64,000 nt of DNA from MPNO01 sp965205995 (GCA_965205995.1 OZ242200.1:1240001-1304000), one strand, 5' to 3'. Positions 48,894 through 57,781 are shown, counted from the first letter of the stretch. Numbers and translations: made by a program. The notes: generated by a model from the letters alone, not told the origin.

Positions 48894-48935
48894 ACTCTAC
48901 CGATGCCTCCGCGGCCAGCAATTGGACAAATTGTC
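48894..48935 (-). promoter_or_regulatory. Conserved box and promoter-like hexamers ahead of RNA copy 3
   Basis: GACAATTTGTC (48935-48925), then TTGCTG (48921-48916), 16 bases, TAGAGT (48899-48894). The box is identical to those before the other two copies, while the hexamers are weak. The 19 bases ATTGGACAAATTGTCGCAG here are repeated exactly at 49103-49121. Confidence 0.4.
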
Positions 48936-48967
48936 GCAGGCGGAAGTTCCGCCGCGGCGGGGATCCC

Positions 48968-49069
48968 GAAAAAGATGGTGGCCGCCGGGGGGGCGGCCAC
49001 CAAGTGGGGAGGAAACGTCCAAGAGCAGGGAGGCAATCGCGGCTTCCTTGGACAGCAAAACCGCATGCA
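48968..49069 (-). ncRNA. Candidate structured small RNA, copy 2
   Basis: Closest to copy 1, with a 44-base identical core. P1 GCGGTTTT (49064-49057) with GAAGCCGC; pseudoknot GTCCAAG (49053-49047) with CTTGGAC (49023-49017), perfect. Linkers are 15 and 15 bases as in copy 1. The final hairpin is GGTGGCCGCC/GGCGGCCACC (49001-48977); the C-to-T change in one arm is matched by G-to-A in the other. It is followed by ATCTTTTTC. It lies between the second hyuA gene and copy 3, both on minus. Confidence 0.62.
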
Positions 49070-49075
49070 GGGAGG

Positions 49076-49117
49076 ACCATACCAGCGCCGGCGAAAGGAT
49101 CGATTGGACAAATTGTC
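49076..49117 (-). promoter_or_regulatory. Conserved box and promoter-like hexamers ahead of RNA copy 2
   Basis: GACAATTTGTC (49117-49107), TCGATC (49103-49098), 16 bases, TATGGT (49081-49076). The -10-like to P1 distance (11 bases) equals that of copy 1. Hexamer matches are weak; the box is the constant part. Confidence 0.4.
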
Positions 49118-49164
49118 GCAGGGGCGCGACCGCGCGGAGAGCCTGCCGGGCGCCGGTAGCCGCC

Positions 49165-51141
49165 CTATGAGTCGGCCCGTCTTAGGACGAAGTTCGAGAA
49201 ATCGTCCACCGTGAGGCGCCAGCCGGGGGCCACCGCATAGGAGGTGTCCGGCCCGTCGACCATCGCCGGGCCGCGGATGACATGGCCGGGCGCGAGGCTG
49301 TCGCGGGCATAGACCTGGGTCGCCAACCTTCCCCCCGCCACCCAGCGGACGGTGCGCCGGCCCAGCGGGCGCGGCGCCCGGCGCGCCCGTTCCTCCGCCT
49401 TGACCGGCGTCCAGTGCGGCACCTCGCACTCGGCGGACAGCCGCACCGTCTGGATGCGGCCGCGCTCGTCCTCCAGCGCCTTGGCGATGGTGCCGCGCCG
49501 GCCGCCGCGCACCGGAACCGTCTTCAACCGCTTGCCGGTGGTCACCACGACCTCGGACGCGGTCTTGACCGCCTTGGCGTCGAACCCCTCGCTCCGCATA
49601 TCGGCCAGCGCCTGGTCGCGGAACCCGTCCAGAATTTCGTCAGCCCTGTCGGCCTGGCCGATCGGGATGCCGAGAGTCCGGGCATAGGCGTGGCGGACAT
49701 TGGTGGTGGACGAGCCGAAGGCGCTGAACACCGAGCCAAAGGGGAAGGCATAGATCCTCGCGATGCCGAGCAGATCGGCCACCGCGCAGGCATGCAGCGG
49801 CCCGCTGCCGCCGAAGGAGAACAGCGCCACCCGCGCCGGGTCGTAGCCCGCCGCCCGCAGCCTGCGGCGGATTTCGAGCGCCATCTGGCGGTCGATCGCC
49901 TCGCGCACCTCGAGCGCCGCGGTCTCGACGCCGATGCCCCGCTCGCGCCCCACGCGGCGCTCCATCGCCCGCTCGGCGAGCGCGACATCGAGCCGCATCC
50001 GCCCGCCCATGAAGGCTTCGGGGTCGATATAGCCGAGCAGCAGATTGGCGTCGGTCACCGTGGGTTCCATCCCGCCCTTGGCGTAGCAGGCCGGGCCCGG
50101 GGCGGCGCCGGCGCTGCGCGGCCCGACCCGGAGCCTGCCGTTCGCCACCGAGGCGATGCTGCCGCCGCCGGCGCCGAGCGATTCGACCCCGATCATCGGG
50201 GTCGATAGCGGGATGTCCTCCACCCGGGGCTCGGCGGAGAACGGCGCGGCGGCGCCCTTGATCATCGCGATGTCGAGGCTGGTGCCCCCCATATCGGTGG
50301 TCACCACCTGGTCGAGCCTGAGGCGCCGCGCGAGATGGGCGGCACCGCGGATCGCCACCGCCGGCCCGGAATGCAGCGTGTTGAGCGCGACCGTCTTGGC
50401 CACCCTGGCGTTGCCGCCGCTCGAATGGACGACCAGCAGAGGCCGGTCATAGCCGGCGGCGCGCAGCTTGTCCTCGGCCCGGTAGAGGGTGCGCGCCATC
50501 TCCGAATGGATATAGGCGTTGAGCGCCAGCGAGTTGGTCCGCCCGTGATCGTCGGCGACATGGATCACCTCGGTGCCGATCTGCAGCGGCACCGAGCGCA
50601 GATAGTGGACCGGGTAGCGCTCGCGGATCAGCGCCCGGGCGCGGATCTCGTTGTCGGCGTTGCGCCAGGCGTTGCGGAAGCTGATGCCGATCATCCGGGC
50701 GCCGTCGCCGAGCAGCGCGCGCACCGCCTCCAGCAGCGGCTCGGGCTGGATGGGTTTGCGCACCCGGCCGCGGTCGTCGACCTGCTCGTCGACGCCGGCC
50801 ACCATGCCGGCGGATACGAAGCGGTCGAGAATGCCGGCCTTGCCGTCCTTGGCGTAGAGGTCTTTCTCGTGCCCGGCGGTCACGATCAGCCCGAGGCGGG
50901 GCCCGCTCCGCTCGACCAGCAAATTGGTGCCGACCGTGGTCGAAACCCGCGCGACCTCGGTCTGGCGCAGAAAAACGCCGAGATCGAGGCCGAAGGCGGC
51001 GCTCCCCTCCTCGACGCAACTCATGAAGCTCTCGGTAATGTCGTGCGGGGTGGTGAGCACCTTGCCGGTCTCGACCCGCGTGCCGTCGGAAAAAAACCCG
51101 TCGGTGAAGGTTCCCCCGATATCGATATCGATACTGTACAA
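49165..51141 (-). CDS. Hydantoinase/oxoprolinase family protein, HyuA-type subunit (second copy)
   Basis: A 658-residue ATP-binding subunit of the hydantoinase/oxoprolinase/acetone carboxylase family. The N-terminal phosphate-binding motif DIDIGGTFTDGFF and the STTVGTNLLVERSGPRLGLI segment are present, with VTTDMGGTSLDIAMI and SVGAGGGS-like LGAGGGSIASV motifs mid-protein. The start is TTG at 51141 with GGGGGAG upstream; longer readings run into the preceding gene. It has no own HyuB next to it; an unassigned gene and a TA module separate it from hyuB. Confidence 0.9.
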   Translation of the reverse strand: MYSIDIDIGGTFTDGFFSDGTRVETGKVLTTPHDITESFMSCVEEGSAAFGLDLGVFLRQTEVARVSTTVGTNLLVERSGPRLGLIVTAGHEKDLYAKDGKAGILDRFVSAGMVAGVDEQVDDRGRVRKPIQPEPLLEAVRALLGDGARMIGISFRNAWRNADNEIRARALIRERYPVHYLRSVPLQIGTEVIHVADDHGRTNSLALNAYIHSEMARTLYRAEDKLRAAGYDRPLLVVHSSGGNARVAKTVALNTLHSGPAVAIRGAAHLARRLRLDQVVTTDMGGTSLDIAMIKGAAAPFSAEPRVEDIPLSTPMIGVESLGAGGGSIASVANGRLRVGPRSAGAAPGPACYAKGGMEPTVTDANLLLGYIDPEAFMGGRMRLDVALAERAMERRVGRERGIGVETAALEVREAIDRQMALEIRRRLRAAGYDPARVALFSFGGSGPLHACAVADLLGIARIYAFPFGSVFSAFGSSTTNVRHAYARTLGIPIGQADRADEILDGFRDQALADMRSEGFDAKAVKTASEVVVTTGKRLKTVPVRGGRRGTIAKALEDERGRIQTVRLSAECEVPHWTPVKAEERARRAPRPLGRRTVRWVAGGRLATQVYARDSLAPGHVIRGPAMVDGPDTSYAVAPGWRLTVDDFSNFVLRRADS

Positions 51142-51152
51142 CTCTCCCCCTC

Positions 51153-51911
51153 TCAGGCGCAGAGCGCGCGGCGCAGCGCGGCGACGGATTCGACCGGCAT
51201 ATCGGCCGGCAGCTCCCACGACGAGACATAGAGGCGCATCCCGGCAGGCAGACCCGCCGCCCAGGCGGACGCCGCCTGGCCGTCCCCGTCGAACAAATTC
51301 AGCGGCACCGACGCCACATTGCCGTCGGCATCGCCCGGCCCCACCGCCCAGCGCGCGCCGGCCTTGCGCGCCGCCTCGGCGATGCCGGGCGCGAGCGCAT
51401 GGCGGGCAAGATAAAGCACCGGGACCTGATAGTAATGCGCGAGGTTGAAGGCGGCATCGAAGCTGGCGAACAATTTCGGGTCCGGGGCCTCGACCGCCTC
51501 CAGCAGGACCAGCGCGGCGACGCCCGCGCCGCACAGCCCGTCCACCGCCGCACTCGCCAGCCGGGCCGCCTCGTCGACCGTCCCACCGCCCGACACCAGC
51601 GTGGAAGGCGCCGCGAGGATGCCGAGAGCGGCGGCCTCCTCGCCCATCTCGTCGGCCAGAATCCGGGTCAGCGCCAGCGTCGCCGCGAACGGCGCGGCAT
51701 CGAGGGCTTCGGCGGAGGGATCGAACGAGGCGGAAACCGCATCCGCCTCCAGCACCGCCCGGGCCGAGCGCAGGGCGAAGCTGGCGAGCGCCGGGTCGGC
51801 CGCGAACGCGTCCCGCCCGGTCTGCTCGATGCGGAGGGGCAAGGCGAGCCCGAGCGGCGCGAAGAGCGGCGCCGGCGCGGCCTCGAGACGGCGGTCGAGC
51901 GGCGTCGCCAT
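51153..51911 (-). CDS. Hypothetical protein, weak URO-D-like features
   Basis: A 252-residue soluble protein I do not firmly recognise. RDAFAADPALASFALRSARAVLEADAVSASFDP, APSTLVSGGGTVDEAA and DGLCGAGVAALVLLE resemble the uroporphyrinogen decarboxylase/corrinoid-methyltransferase barrel, but the C-terminal part is short. It starts 61 bases after the HTH antitoxin and ends 11 bases before the downstream HyuA, so it probably belongs to that operon. Function is unknown. Confidence 0.7.
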   Translation of the reverse strand: MATPLDRRLEAAPAPLFAPLGLALPLRIEQTGRDAFAADPALASFALRSARAVLEADAVSASFDPSAEALDAAPFAATLALTRILADEMGEEAAALGILAAPSTLVSGGGTVDEAARLASAAVDGLCGAGVAALVLLEAVEAPDPKLFASFDAAFNLAHYYQVPVLYLARHALAPGIAEAARKAGARWAVGPGDADGNVASVPLNLFDGDGQAASAWAAGLPAGMRLYVSSWELPADMPVESVAALRRALCA

Positions 51912-51972
51912 CAGCCGTTCCGTCCCGTTCCCGTCACGGACGACGGTGCCCGACGTTTATCTACGGCCGGCC

Positions 51973-52308
51973 TCAAGTCAAAACCCGCAGAGCGGTCTCT
52001 GGAGCCTTGTCGAGCACTCTGAGCAAGGCACGGGCGGCGCCGGTAGGGCAGCGTTTTCCCTGTTCCCAGTTGCGGATCGTCTCCTGCGGCACGTCGATGC
52101 GCCGCGCGAACTCCCGCTGTGTGAGACCCAGACGCTTGCGGACGCGTCGGGCAAATCTGGCCATGTCCCGTGTCGCTTCGTCTTCGTCCTCCCGCTGCTG
52201 CAAGGCGAGGTCGCGTTCGGTGGTTCGGTCGAGAACCTCGTAGTCGACCCGTCCCGCAGGGACGCTCCCCGGTTTGTCGGGATCAATCCCGACGCGCGTT
52301 CTGCTCAT
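51973..52308 (-). CDS. HTH antitoxin of the BrnT module
   Basis: A 111-residue DNA-binding protein with a clear XRE/HigA-like helix-turn-helix in its C-terminal half: LGLTQREFARRIDVPQETIRNWEQGKR. The acidic N-terminal part (EVLDRTTERDLALQQREDEDE) likely neutralises the toxin. ATG 52308 lies inside the 3' end of brnT, so the genes overlap by 26 bases. It probably represses the operon by binding the palindrome at 52574-52590. It is not the classical BrnA; its HTH is different. Confidence 0.88.
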   Translation of the reverse strand: MSRTRVGIDPDKPGSVPAGRVDYEVLDRTTERDLALQQREDEDEATRDMARFARRVRKRLGLTQREFARRIDVPQETIRNWEQGKRCPTGAARALLRVLDKAPETALRVLT

Positions 52309-52564
52309 AGTCCCCAACTTCCTTCCTGTTGGCCTTGCGAGCCGAAATGATACGAATGACGGACCCTCGCATCGTGTAGATCAGAATGAACACGCGCGCC
52401 TCGATCGCACCGAGCAACCGGTAGCGATCCTCTCCATAGTCCCAGCGCCGGTCCCGGCGGATAATCCGATTCGGGTCGAGAAACGCACGAATCGCATAGC
52501 TGAAGTCGAAACCGCGATGCGTGAAGCAGTCATCACTCTTGCCATCGTCCCACTCGAACTCCAT
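52283..52564 (-). CDS. brnT: BrnT-family toxin
   Basis: A 93-residue ribonuclease toxin of the BrnT/RelE-like fold. The EFEWDDGKSDDCFTHRGFDFSYAIRAFLDPNRI start, RWDYGEDRYRLLGAIEARVFILIYT strand region and final RIISARKANRKEVGDYE motif are those of BrnT. Toxin gene first, antitoxin second is the usual order. The start codon coincides with the predicted transcription start, so the message may be leaderless. Confidence 0.92.
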   Translation of the reverse strand: MEFEWDDGKSDDCFTHRGFDFSYAIRAFLDPNRIIRRDRRWDYGEDRYRLLGAIEARVFILIYTMRGSVIRIISARKANRKEVGDYEQNARRD

Positions 52565-52570
52565 CTCAGG

Positions 52571-52599
52571 TATGTAGGCCAGTGGCCTACTTCTGTCAA
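52571..52599 (-). promoter_or_regulatory. Promoter with embedded operator for the brnT module
   Basis: TTGACA (52599-52594), 17-base spacer, TACATA (52576-52571). A perfect palindrome GTAGGCCA-C-TGGCCTAC (52590-52574) fills the spacer and overlaps the -10, ideal for autorepression. Only six bases separate the -10 from the brnT ATG, predicting a leaderless transcript. Confidence 0.65.
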
Positions 52600-52622
52600 C
52601 ATCGGCGGCGGCGGCGGCGCCA

Positions 52623-54761
52623 TCAGCGATAGAGGCCCCAGAACGGCTCGTCGTATGTGTCGAGCCGGGGTTCGGGCCAGTTGCCGTATTTTTCGAGCAC
52701 GGCTTCGGGCGGGCGTTTCTTCTTCCAGCCGCGGATGAATTCGTCGAACTTCCGGCCCTTCGCCAGGCGCTGCCTGCGGATGCGCGCGCGGATCCGCGCG
52801 GTCGCCTCTTCGTCCGCCCGCGCGCCGTCTTCGTCGAGGGCGACGCCGTAGATCTTTTCCGCCACCTCGCGGGTGATCAACTCGTCGGCGAGGTCGGCCA
52901 GCACCAGACCGGGGTCGCGCTCCAGCACGTCGCCATAGCCGCCGCCGGCGCCCACCGAGTGGACCACGAGGTCGTTCTCGCCGAACCCCTCGGCGTCCTT
53001 CGACGACGAGGTGACGACGTAGTCGCCGCCGAGCCGCTTGCCCGCCAGCAGCGCGTACTGGCCGAGCTCCAGATCCTCGCCCGCCCGCACCCGCTCGGCC
53101 AGGTCGTTGTCGCGGATCACCAGCCGCGGGTTGGGCGGGCCGGCATAGCCGCCGAACAGCCCGTAGTTGAAGCTCAGCTTGTCGCAGCTGCCCCAGGAGC
53201 TCATCGCGCAATCGGCCTCGCCGCAGCCGATCGCCACCTCGAGCAGCGGCGTGCCGCCGCGGTACTTGCCGAAACCGTGGAAATTCTTGTCGAGCTTGCG
53301 CGACAGGATCAGATGCGGCAGCCGCTCGTCCTGCTCCTCGACCTCCCCGGCATCGGTCCACGGCCCCCAGTAGAAGCCGAGCGCGTGCTCGCCATCCATG
53401 TCGTAGCGCCCGCCGCCGCCGCCGGCATTGGCGGCGCCGCCGAAATTGGCGCCGTAATAGCCGCGCCGGTTGACGCCGCCGAAGATGGGCAGCGAGTAGT
53501 TGCGCGACTGCGGCGCCTGCACCGCCTCGCGATGCTCGCTCGAAAACAGCATCTTGGCGCCGACCATGTACATGTTCTGGGTGGCGAACGAGCAGGTCTG
53601 GTTGGCGAGCCCGTGCGCCAGCTCGTCGGGGGCGTTCATCATCGACGGCCCCTCGACATAGTAGCTGACCGGCTCCAGCAGCCCGGCATTGGCCGGCAAC
53701 AGGCCGCGGAAGAAATAGGAGAACAGATAGACCGCCGTCGCCGCGCGGGTCAGGTGCCAGCTCGAATTGAACGGCCCTTCGTCATTCTCCGGCGAGACGC
53801 CCTGGAGAATGACGGCGAGCCGGTCGTCCTCCTTGACCACGGTGACCGGCACCCGGGTCAGCCCGAAAAACGTGCCGTGGTCGTCGTTGAACAGGACCGA
53901 GCGGAACACCCCGTCATTGATCTCGCGCAGCCGGGCGCGGGCGTTCTGCTCGCCGCGCACCAGCACCCGGCGCATCCCGCCGAGCACCGGCTCGGCGCCG
54001 CGGCGCTCGACCTCGCGCAGGAAGCGCCGGCGGATCTGCAACAGCGTGGCGACGCGCGATTTCAGATCGGCGGCAAAGACCAGCGGGTTGCGCACCGTGC
54101 CGGCCATGTAGTCGAGCACGTCCTGGCGGAGCTGGAAGTTGCGGCCGATCCGCACGGCCGGCATGTGGAAGCCTTCCTCGTAGCGCGACTTGGCGGTCGG
54201 CGCGAACCCGCCCGGGGTGATCGAGCCGGTATCGCCCTGGTGGCCGCCGACCTCCGCCCAGGCGACGAACTCGCCCTCGTGGAAGATCGGCATGGCCGAG
54301 AACATGTCGAGATTGTGGACGCCACCCGCCAGCTCCTCGTTGAAAAAGAAGATGTCGCCGTCGGCGAGCCCGACCGAGGGGTCGTCGCGATAGTATTTGA
54401 GGATGTATTTGAGCTGCGCGTTGTTGAGCAAAGTGTGGAAGTAGATGCCGGTCCCCACCACCACCGGATCGCCGGAGGCGGTGAAGATGCCGCAATTCAT
54501 GTCGCCGGTGATGATCCCTTCCGAGATCGAGAGCGCCATATAGACGTCGCGCGCCTCCTCGACGATCGAGCTCAGCTTGTGGGTCAGGATGTCCGCGTCG
54601 ACGTCGCTCAATCGCGCCATGCCGCGGCGCTCGGTCTCGGTGACCGGCTCCAGCCCGCGGCAGATCAGCTCGGGATCGCAGCCCGGACGCCTGCCATAGA
54701 CGTCCCGGTCGTAGATCAGCCAGTCGAACAGGCTGACATGGCGGTCGAAGAGCTCACCCAC
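52623..54761 (-). CDS. Hydantoinase B/oxoprolinase family protein (HyuB)
   Basis: A 712-residue HyuB/acetone carboxylase alpha-like subunit. Typical segments include ITHKLSSIVEEARDVYMALSISEGI, GDIFFFNEELAGGVHNLDMF, HQGDTGSITPGG and the GGGYGDVLERDP C-terminal motif. It pairs with the HyuA-like protein encoded just upstream (27-base gap). A small third subunit, as in acetone carboxylase, was not found. The start is a GTG (54761). The natural substrate, cyclic amide or ketone, is not determinable. Confidence 0.92.
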   Translation of the reverse strand: MGELFDRHVSLFDWLIYDRDVYGRRPGCDPELICRGLEPVTETERRGMARLSDVDADILTHKLSSIVEEARDVYMALSISEGIITGDMNCGIFTASGDPVVVGTGIYFHTLLNNAQLKYILKYYRDDPSVGLADGDIFFFNEELAGGVHNLDMFSAMPIFHEGEFVAWAEVGGHQGDTGSITPGGFAPTAKSRYEEGFHMPAVRIGRNFQLRQDVLDYMAGTVRNPLVFAADLKSRVATLLQIRRRFLREVERRGAEPVLGGMRRVLVRGEQNARARLREINDGVFRSVLFNDDHGTFFGLTRVPVTVVKEDDRLAVILQGVSPENDEGPFNSSWHLTRAATAVYLFSYFFRGLLPANAGLLEPVSYYVEGPSMMNAPDELAHGLANQTCSFATQNMYMVGAKMLFSSEHREAVQAPQSRNYSLPIFGGVNRRGYYGANFGGAANAGGGGGRYDMDGEHALGFYWGPWTDAGEVEEQDERLPHLILSRKLDKNFHGFGKYRGGTPLLEVAIGCGEADCAMSSWGSCDKLSFNYGLFGGYAGPPNPRLVIRDNDLAERVRAGEDLELGQYALLAGKRLGGDYVVTSSSKDAEGFGENDLVVHSVGAGGGYGDVLERDPGLVLADLADELITREVAEKIYGVALDEDGARADEEATARIRARIRRQRLAKGRKFDEFIRGWKKKRPPEAVLEKYGNWPEPRLDTYDEPFWGLYR

Positions 54762-54788
54762 GCTTCGCTCCGCCCTTCCCTCTCGCCG

Positions 54789-56933
54789 TCAGTCCAGGCG
54801 CTCGATCCACCCGGTCCCCCAGTCGTCGGTGCGGATGCGCCAGCCCGGCGGGGCGACGATGACGGTATCGTCGGCCTCGCAGAGGACCGGGCCGGGGATC
54901 GTCACCCTGGCGCCCAGCGTCTCGCGGCGATAGACCGGGGTGTCGATATGGCCGTGGTCTGGCCCCCAATAGGCCTTGCGCGAGCCCATGCGCGAGGCTT
55001 CCGGGTCGCGGTCGCGCTTGAGCTTGGTGAATTCGTGCTTCTCGGCCGGGCCGACGGCGTTGACGCGCATCTCGACCATCTCGATCCCGGCCTCGGGGTA
55101 GCACGCGCCGGCGCCGTATTTCTCGGCGTAGCGCGCGTTGAAGTCGTCGCAGATCGCCTTGACGTCGTCGCCCGTGTCCAGCCGCAGCCCGGGGACGGGG
55201 ACCGGCAGGGTCTGGCGCTGCTGGCCGTAGCACAGATGGACTTCGAGCTCGATGGTGACCGATGAGAGGTCGAACCCCTCCTCCGCCATGTCGCGCTCGC
55301 CGATCGCGGTCAGCCGTTCGACCTCCTGGTTGAAGCGCTCGATATTGTCCGCCGCGTAAGTCCCGTCGCGGTGCGAATAAAGGTTGAGATGGAGCGTCCG
55401 CTCATAGGTCTGAAGCACGTCCATGGTGAGGGTCGAAAAGGCGCCGAACACGCTGGAGACGGAGAACGTCGCCACCCGCCCGACATCCGCGCCATCGGCA
55501 TAGCCGGTCGCATGCGCCGGCCCCGCCCCGCCGAGCGCGAAGAGAACGAAATCGCGCGGGTCCTGGCCCGAGGTGAGGGCGCAGATGCGGTACATCTCCT
55601 GGCCCATATAGCCGTCGATCAGCCGCTTTATGTCCCACGCCGCCTCGGTGACCGACCGGCCGAGGGGCTCGGCGATGCGGCTCCGGATGGCGGCCTCGGC
55701 GCGCGCGGCGTCGATGCGGATGCGCCCGCCGAGGAAATTGTCCGGGTTGATATAGCCGAGCACCACGTCGGCGTCGGTCACCGTCGGCTCCTCGCCGCCG
55801 CGGCCGTAGCAGGCGGGGCCCGGGTTGGAGCCCGCGCTTTCCGGCCCGACCCTGAGCTCGCCGTCGACCAGCTTGGCGATCGACCCGCCGCCGGCGCCGA
55901 CCGACCAGTGGGCGACATAGGGGATCTGCACCCGGAACCGGTCGACCACGGGGTCGTATTCGTAGACCCGGTCCCTTCCCTCGACGACCAGCCCGACATC
56001 GAAGCTGGTGCCGCCCATGTCGGAGACGATCACGTTGGGCGCGCCGATGAGCTGGCCGAGCCGGTCCGAGCCGATCACCGACGCCGCCGGGCTGGAGCCC
56101 AGCAGATGCAGCGCCTGGGAGCGCGACAGCGAGGACAGCCCGCCGGTGTTCTTGGCGACGAAGACCGGGCGCTTGTAGCCGATCTCGCGCAGATCGTCGG
56201 AGAGGCGGAGCACATGCCCCTCGGTCAGGTCGCGCAGATAGGCGTCGATGATCACCGTCATCGAGCGCCGGTACTCGCCTGCCTTGGGCGAGATCTGGTG
56301 CGACAGGAAGACCGGCATATGGCCGAGAAAGCATTCGGGGAACTGTTCGGCGATGATCCCGCCGATGCGCGTCTCGTGGTCCGGGTTGACATAGGCGTTG
56401 AGCAGCACGACGACGAAGCCGCGCACCCCCTTGTCGACCAGATACTGGACCTGACGGCGCACGTCCTCGTCGCGCATCGGGATGATGACATTGCCGAGAT
56501 TGTCGATGCGCTCCTGGACGCCGACGATGCGGTCCTGCGGGATCAGCGGCACCGGGCGGACGGCGCGGCCGCGGTCGTATTTCTTCTCGGTCGGCAGCCC
56601 GTCGCCCCAGTTGCGCGCGCGCCCGACATGGACGGTGTGCTCGAACCCCTTGGTGGTGATCAGACCGAGCTTGGCGCCGCGCCGCTCGATCAGCGCGTTG
56701 GTGCCGACGGTGGTCGAATAGGCGATCGACCGGGCCTCGCGCAGCGCGTCGTCGAGCGCCACCCCGGCGCGCTCCGCCGCCGCCCTCGTGGCGTTCATGA
56801 AGCCGACCTTGAGGTCGTAATGCGTGGTGTCCGACTTGCCGCGATAGACCGCCTTGTCGCGGATCAGCACGACATCGGTGAAGGTGCCGCCGATATCGAT
56901 CCCGATGCGCGAATTGGCTTGTAAATCAGTCAT
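54789..56933 (-). CDS. Hydantoinase/oxoprolinase family protein (HyuA), first copy
   Basis: A 714-residue HyuA/acetone carboxylase beta-like ATPase subunit: RIGIDIGGTFTDVVLIRDK at residues 9-26, STTVGTNALIERRGAKLGLIT, VSDMGGTSFDVGLV, WSVGAGGGSIAKLVDGELRVGPESAGSNPGPACYGRGG and FALGGAGPAHATGYA. Length (about 715) is like the beta subunit of acetone/acetophenone carboxylases. It is the first gene of the minus-strand hyu run, with the GST gene divergent. Confidence 0.93.
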   Translation of the reverse strand: MTDLQANSRIGIDIGGTFTDVVLIRDKAVYRGKSDTTHYDLKVGFMNATRAAAERAGVALDDALREARSIAYSTTVGTNALIERRGAKLGLITTKGFEHTVHVGRARNWGDGLPTEKKYDRGRAVRPVPLIPQDRIVGVQERIDNLGNVIIPMRDEDVRRQVQYLVDKGVRGFVVVLLNAYVNPDHETRIGGIIAEQFPECFLGHMPVFLSHQISPKAGEYRRSMTVIIDAYLRDLTEGHVLRLSDDLREIGYKRPVFVAKNTGGLSSLSRSQALHLLGSSPAASVIGSDRLGQLIGAPNVIVSDMGGTSFDVGLVVEGRDRVYEYDPVVDRFRVQIPYVAHWSVGAGGGSIAKLVDGELRVGPESAGSNPGPACYGRGGEEPTVTDADVVLGYINPDNFLGGRIRIDAARAEAAIRSRIAEPLGRSVTEAAWDIKRLIDGYMGQEMYRICALTSGQDPRDFVLFALGGAGPAHATGYADGADVGRVATFSVSSVFGAFSTLTMDVLQTYERTLHLNLYSHRDGTYAADNIERFNQEVERLTAIGERDMAEEGFDLSSVTIELEVHLCYGQQRQTLPVPVPGLRLDTGDDVKAICDDFNARYAEKYGAGACYPEAGIEMVEMRVNAVGPAEKHEFTKLKRDRDPEASRMGSRKAYWGPDHGHIDTPVYRRETLGARVTIPGPVLCEADDTVIVAPPGWRIRTDDWGTGWIERLD

Positions 56934-57137
56934 AAGACCTTGTTTTCATATAGCTTTGATGAATGCCGGACGCCGCGCGCACCGGACCCCGAACGACCGG
57001 CCCCGGCGGCAGCGGTCTTGTAGCACGCGCCCGCGAGGCAAGTAAGTGGCGCGGCCGTTCCGCCGCGGCTTCCCGCTCCCGATAGGCGAGGCCGCGCCCG
57101 CCCGATACACTCCGGTGAGACAACCGGGGAGGATGCG

Positions 57138-57755
57138 GTGATCGATCTCTATTTCTGGACTACCGACAACGGCTACAAGGCACGGCAGATGGTCGAGGAG
57201 ACCGGGCTCGACTACGCGATCAAGCCGGTCAACTTGCGCGAGCAGGCCCAGTTCGACCCGGACTTCATGAAGATAAGCCCGGGTCACAAGATTCCGGCGA
57301 TCGTCGATCCGGACGGGCCCGGCGGCCGCAGGGTGACGCTGTGCGAATCCGGCGCGATCCTCAAATACCTCGCCGAGAAGGCGGGCGGCGCGCTCTACCC
57401 GGACGACCCGGCGCTGCGCCCGGCGGTCGATCAGTGGTTCTTCTTCGGCACCTCCACCTTCACCCCGCTCGCCCAGCAGTTCGGCCTGTTCTTCCACCGC
57501 TTCGGCGAGGAGGTACCGCCCGCCAAGGCGCATTACGACACCGTGCTGCGCGACCTGCTGGCGATCTTCGACCGGCATCTGGCGGACAACGAGTACTTCG
57601 CCGGCTCCTACTCGATCGCCGATATTTCATCCTACCCCGACGTTCACATCCACGGGGCGAACGGCATAGGGCTCGACGACTACCCCAATCTCAAGCGGTG
57701 GCACGATGCGATCGAGGCACGCCCGGCGGTGCAGCGCGCCTGGGGCGACTACTGA
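57138..57755 (+). CDS. Glutathione S-transferase family protein
   Basis: A 205-residue GST. The thioredoxin-like N-terminal domain DLYFWTTDNGYKARQMVEETGLDY shows a Thr/Asn start rather than a catalytic Ser or Tyr; the SPGHKIPAI cis-Pro loop and LCESGAILKYLAEK motif are classic. The helical C-terminal domain ends in AGSYSIADISSYPDV. The GTG at 57138 has GGGGAGG upstream. It is divergent from the hyu operon. It resembles Nu/YghU-type bacterial GSTs. Confidence 0.92.
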   Translation: MIDLYFWTTDNGYKARQMVEETGLDYAIKPVNLREQAQFDPDFMKISPGHKIPAIVDPDGPGGRRVTLCESGAILKYLAEKAGGALYPDDPALRPAVDQWFFFGTSTFTPLAQQFGLFFHRFGEEVPPAKAHYDTVLRDLLAIFDRHLADNEYFAGSYSIADISSYPDVHIHGANGIGLDDYPNLKRWHDAIEARPAVQRAWGDY

Positions 57756-57781
57756 CCGCGCGGGCGTTGCGCGCGACGTCC

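Noticed and set aside
48097..49214. Open frames on both strands crossing the tandem RNA copies
   Set aside because: They are proline/arginine-rich, not shared as intact frames between the three copies, and the conservation follows RNA pairing, not codon positions.
56947..56952. TATATG -10-like sequence just upstream of the first hyuA gene
   Set aside because: No -35 match at proper spacing; left unannotated as a promoter.
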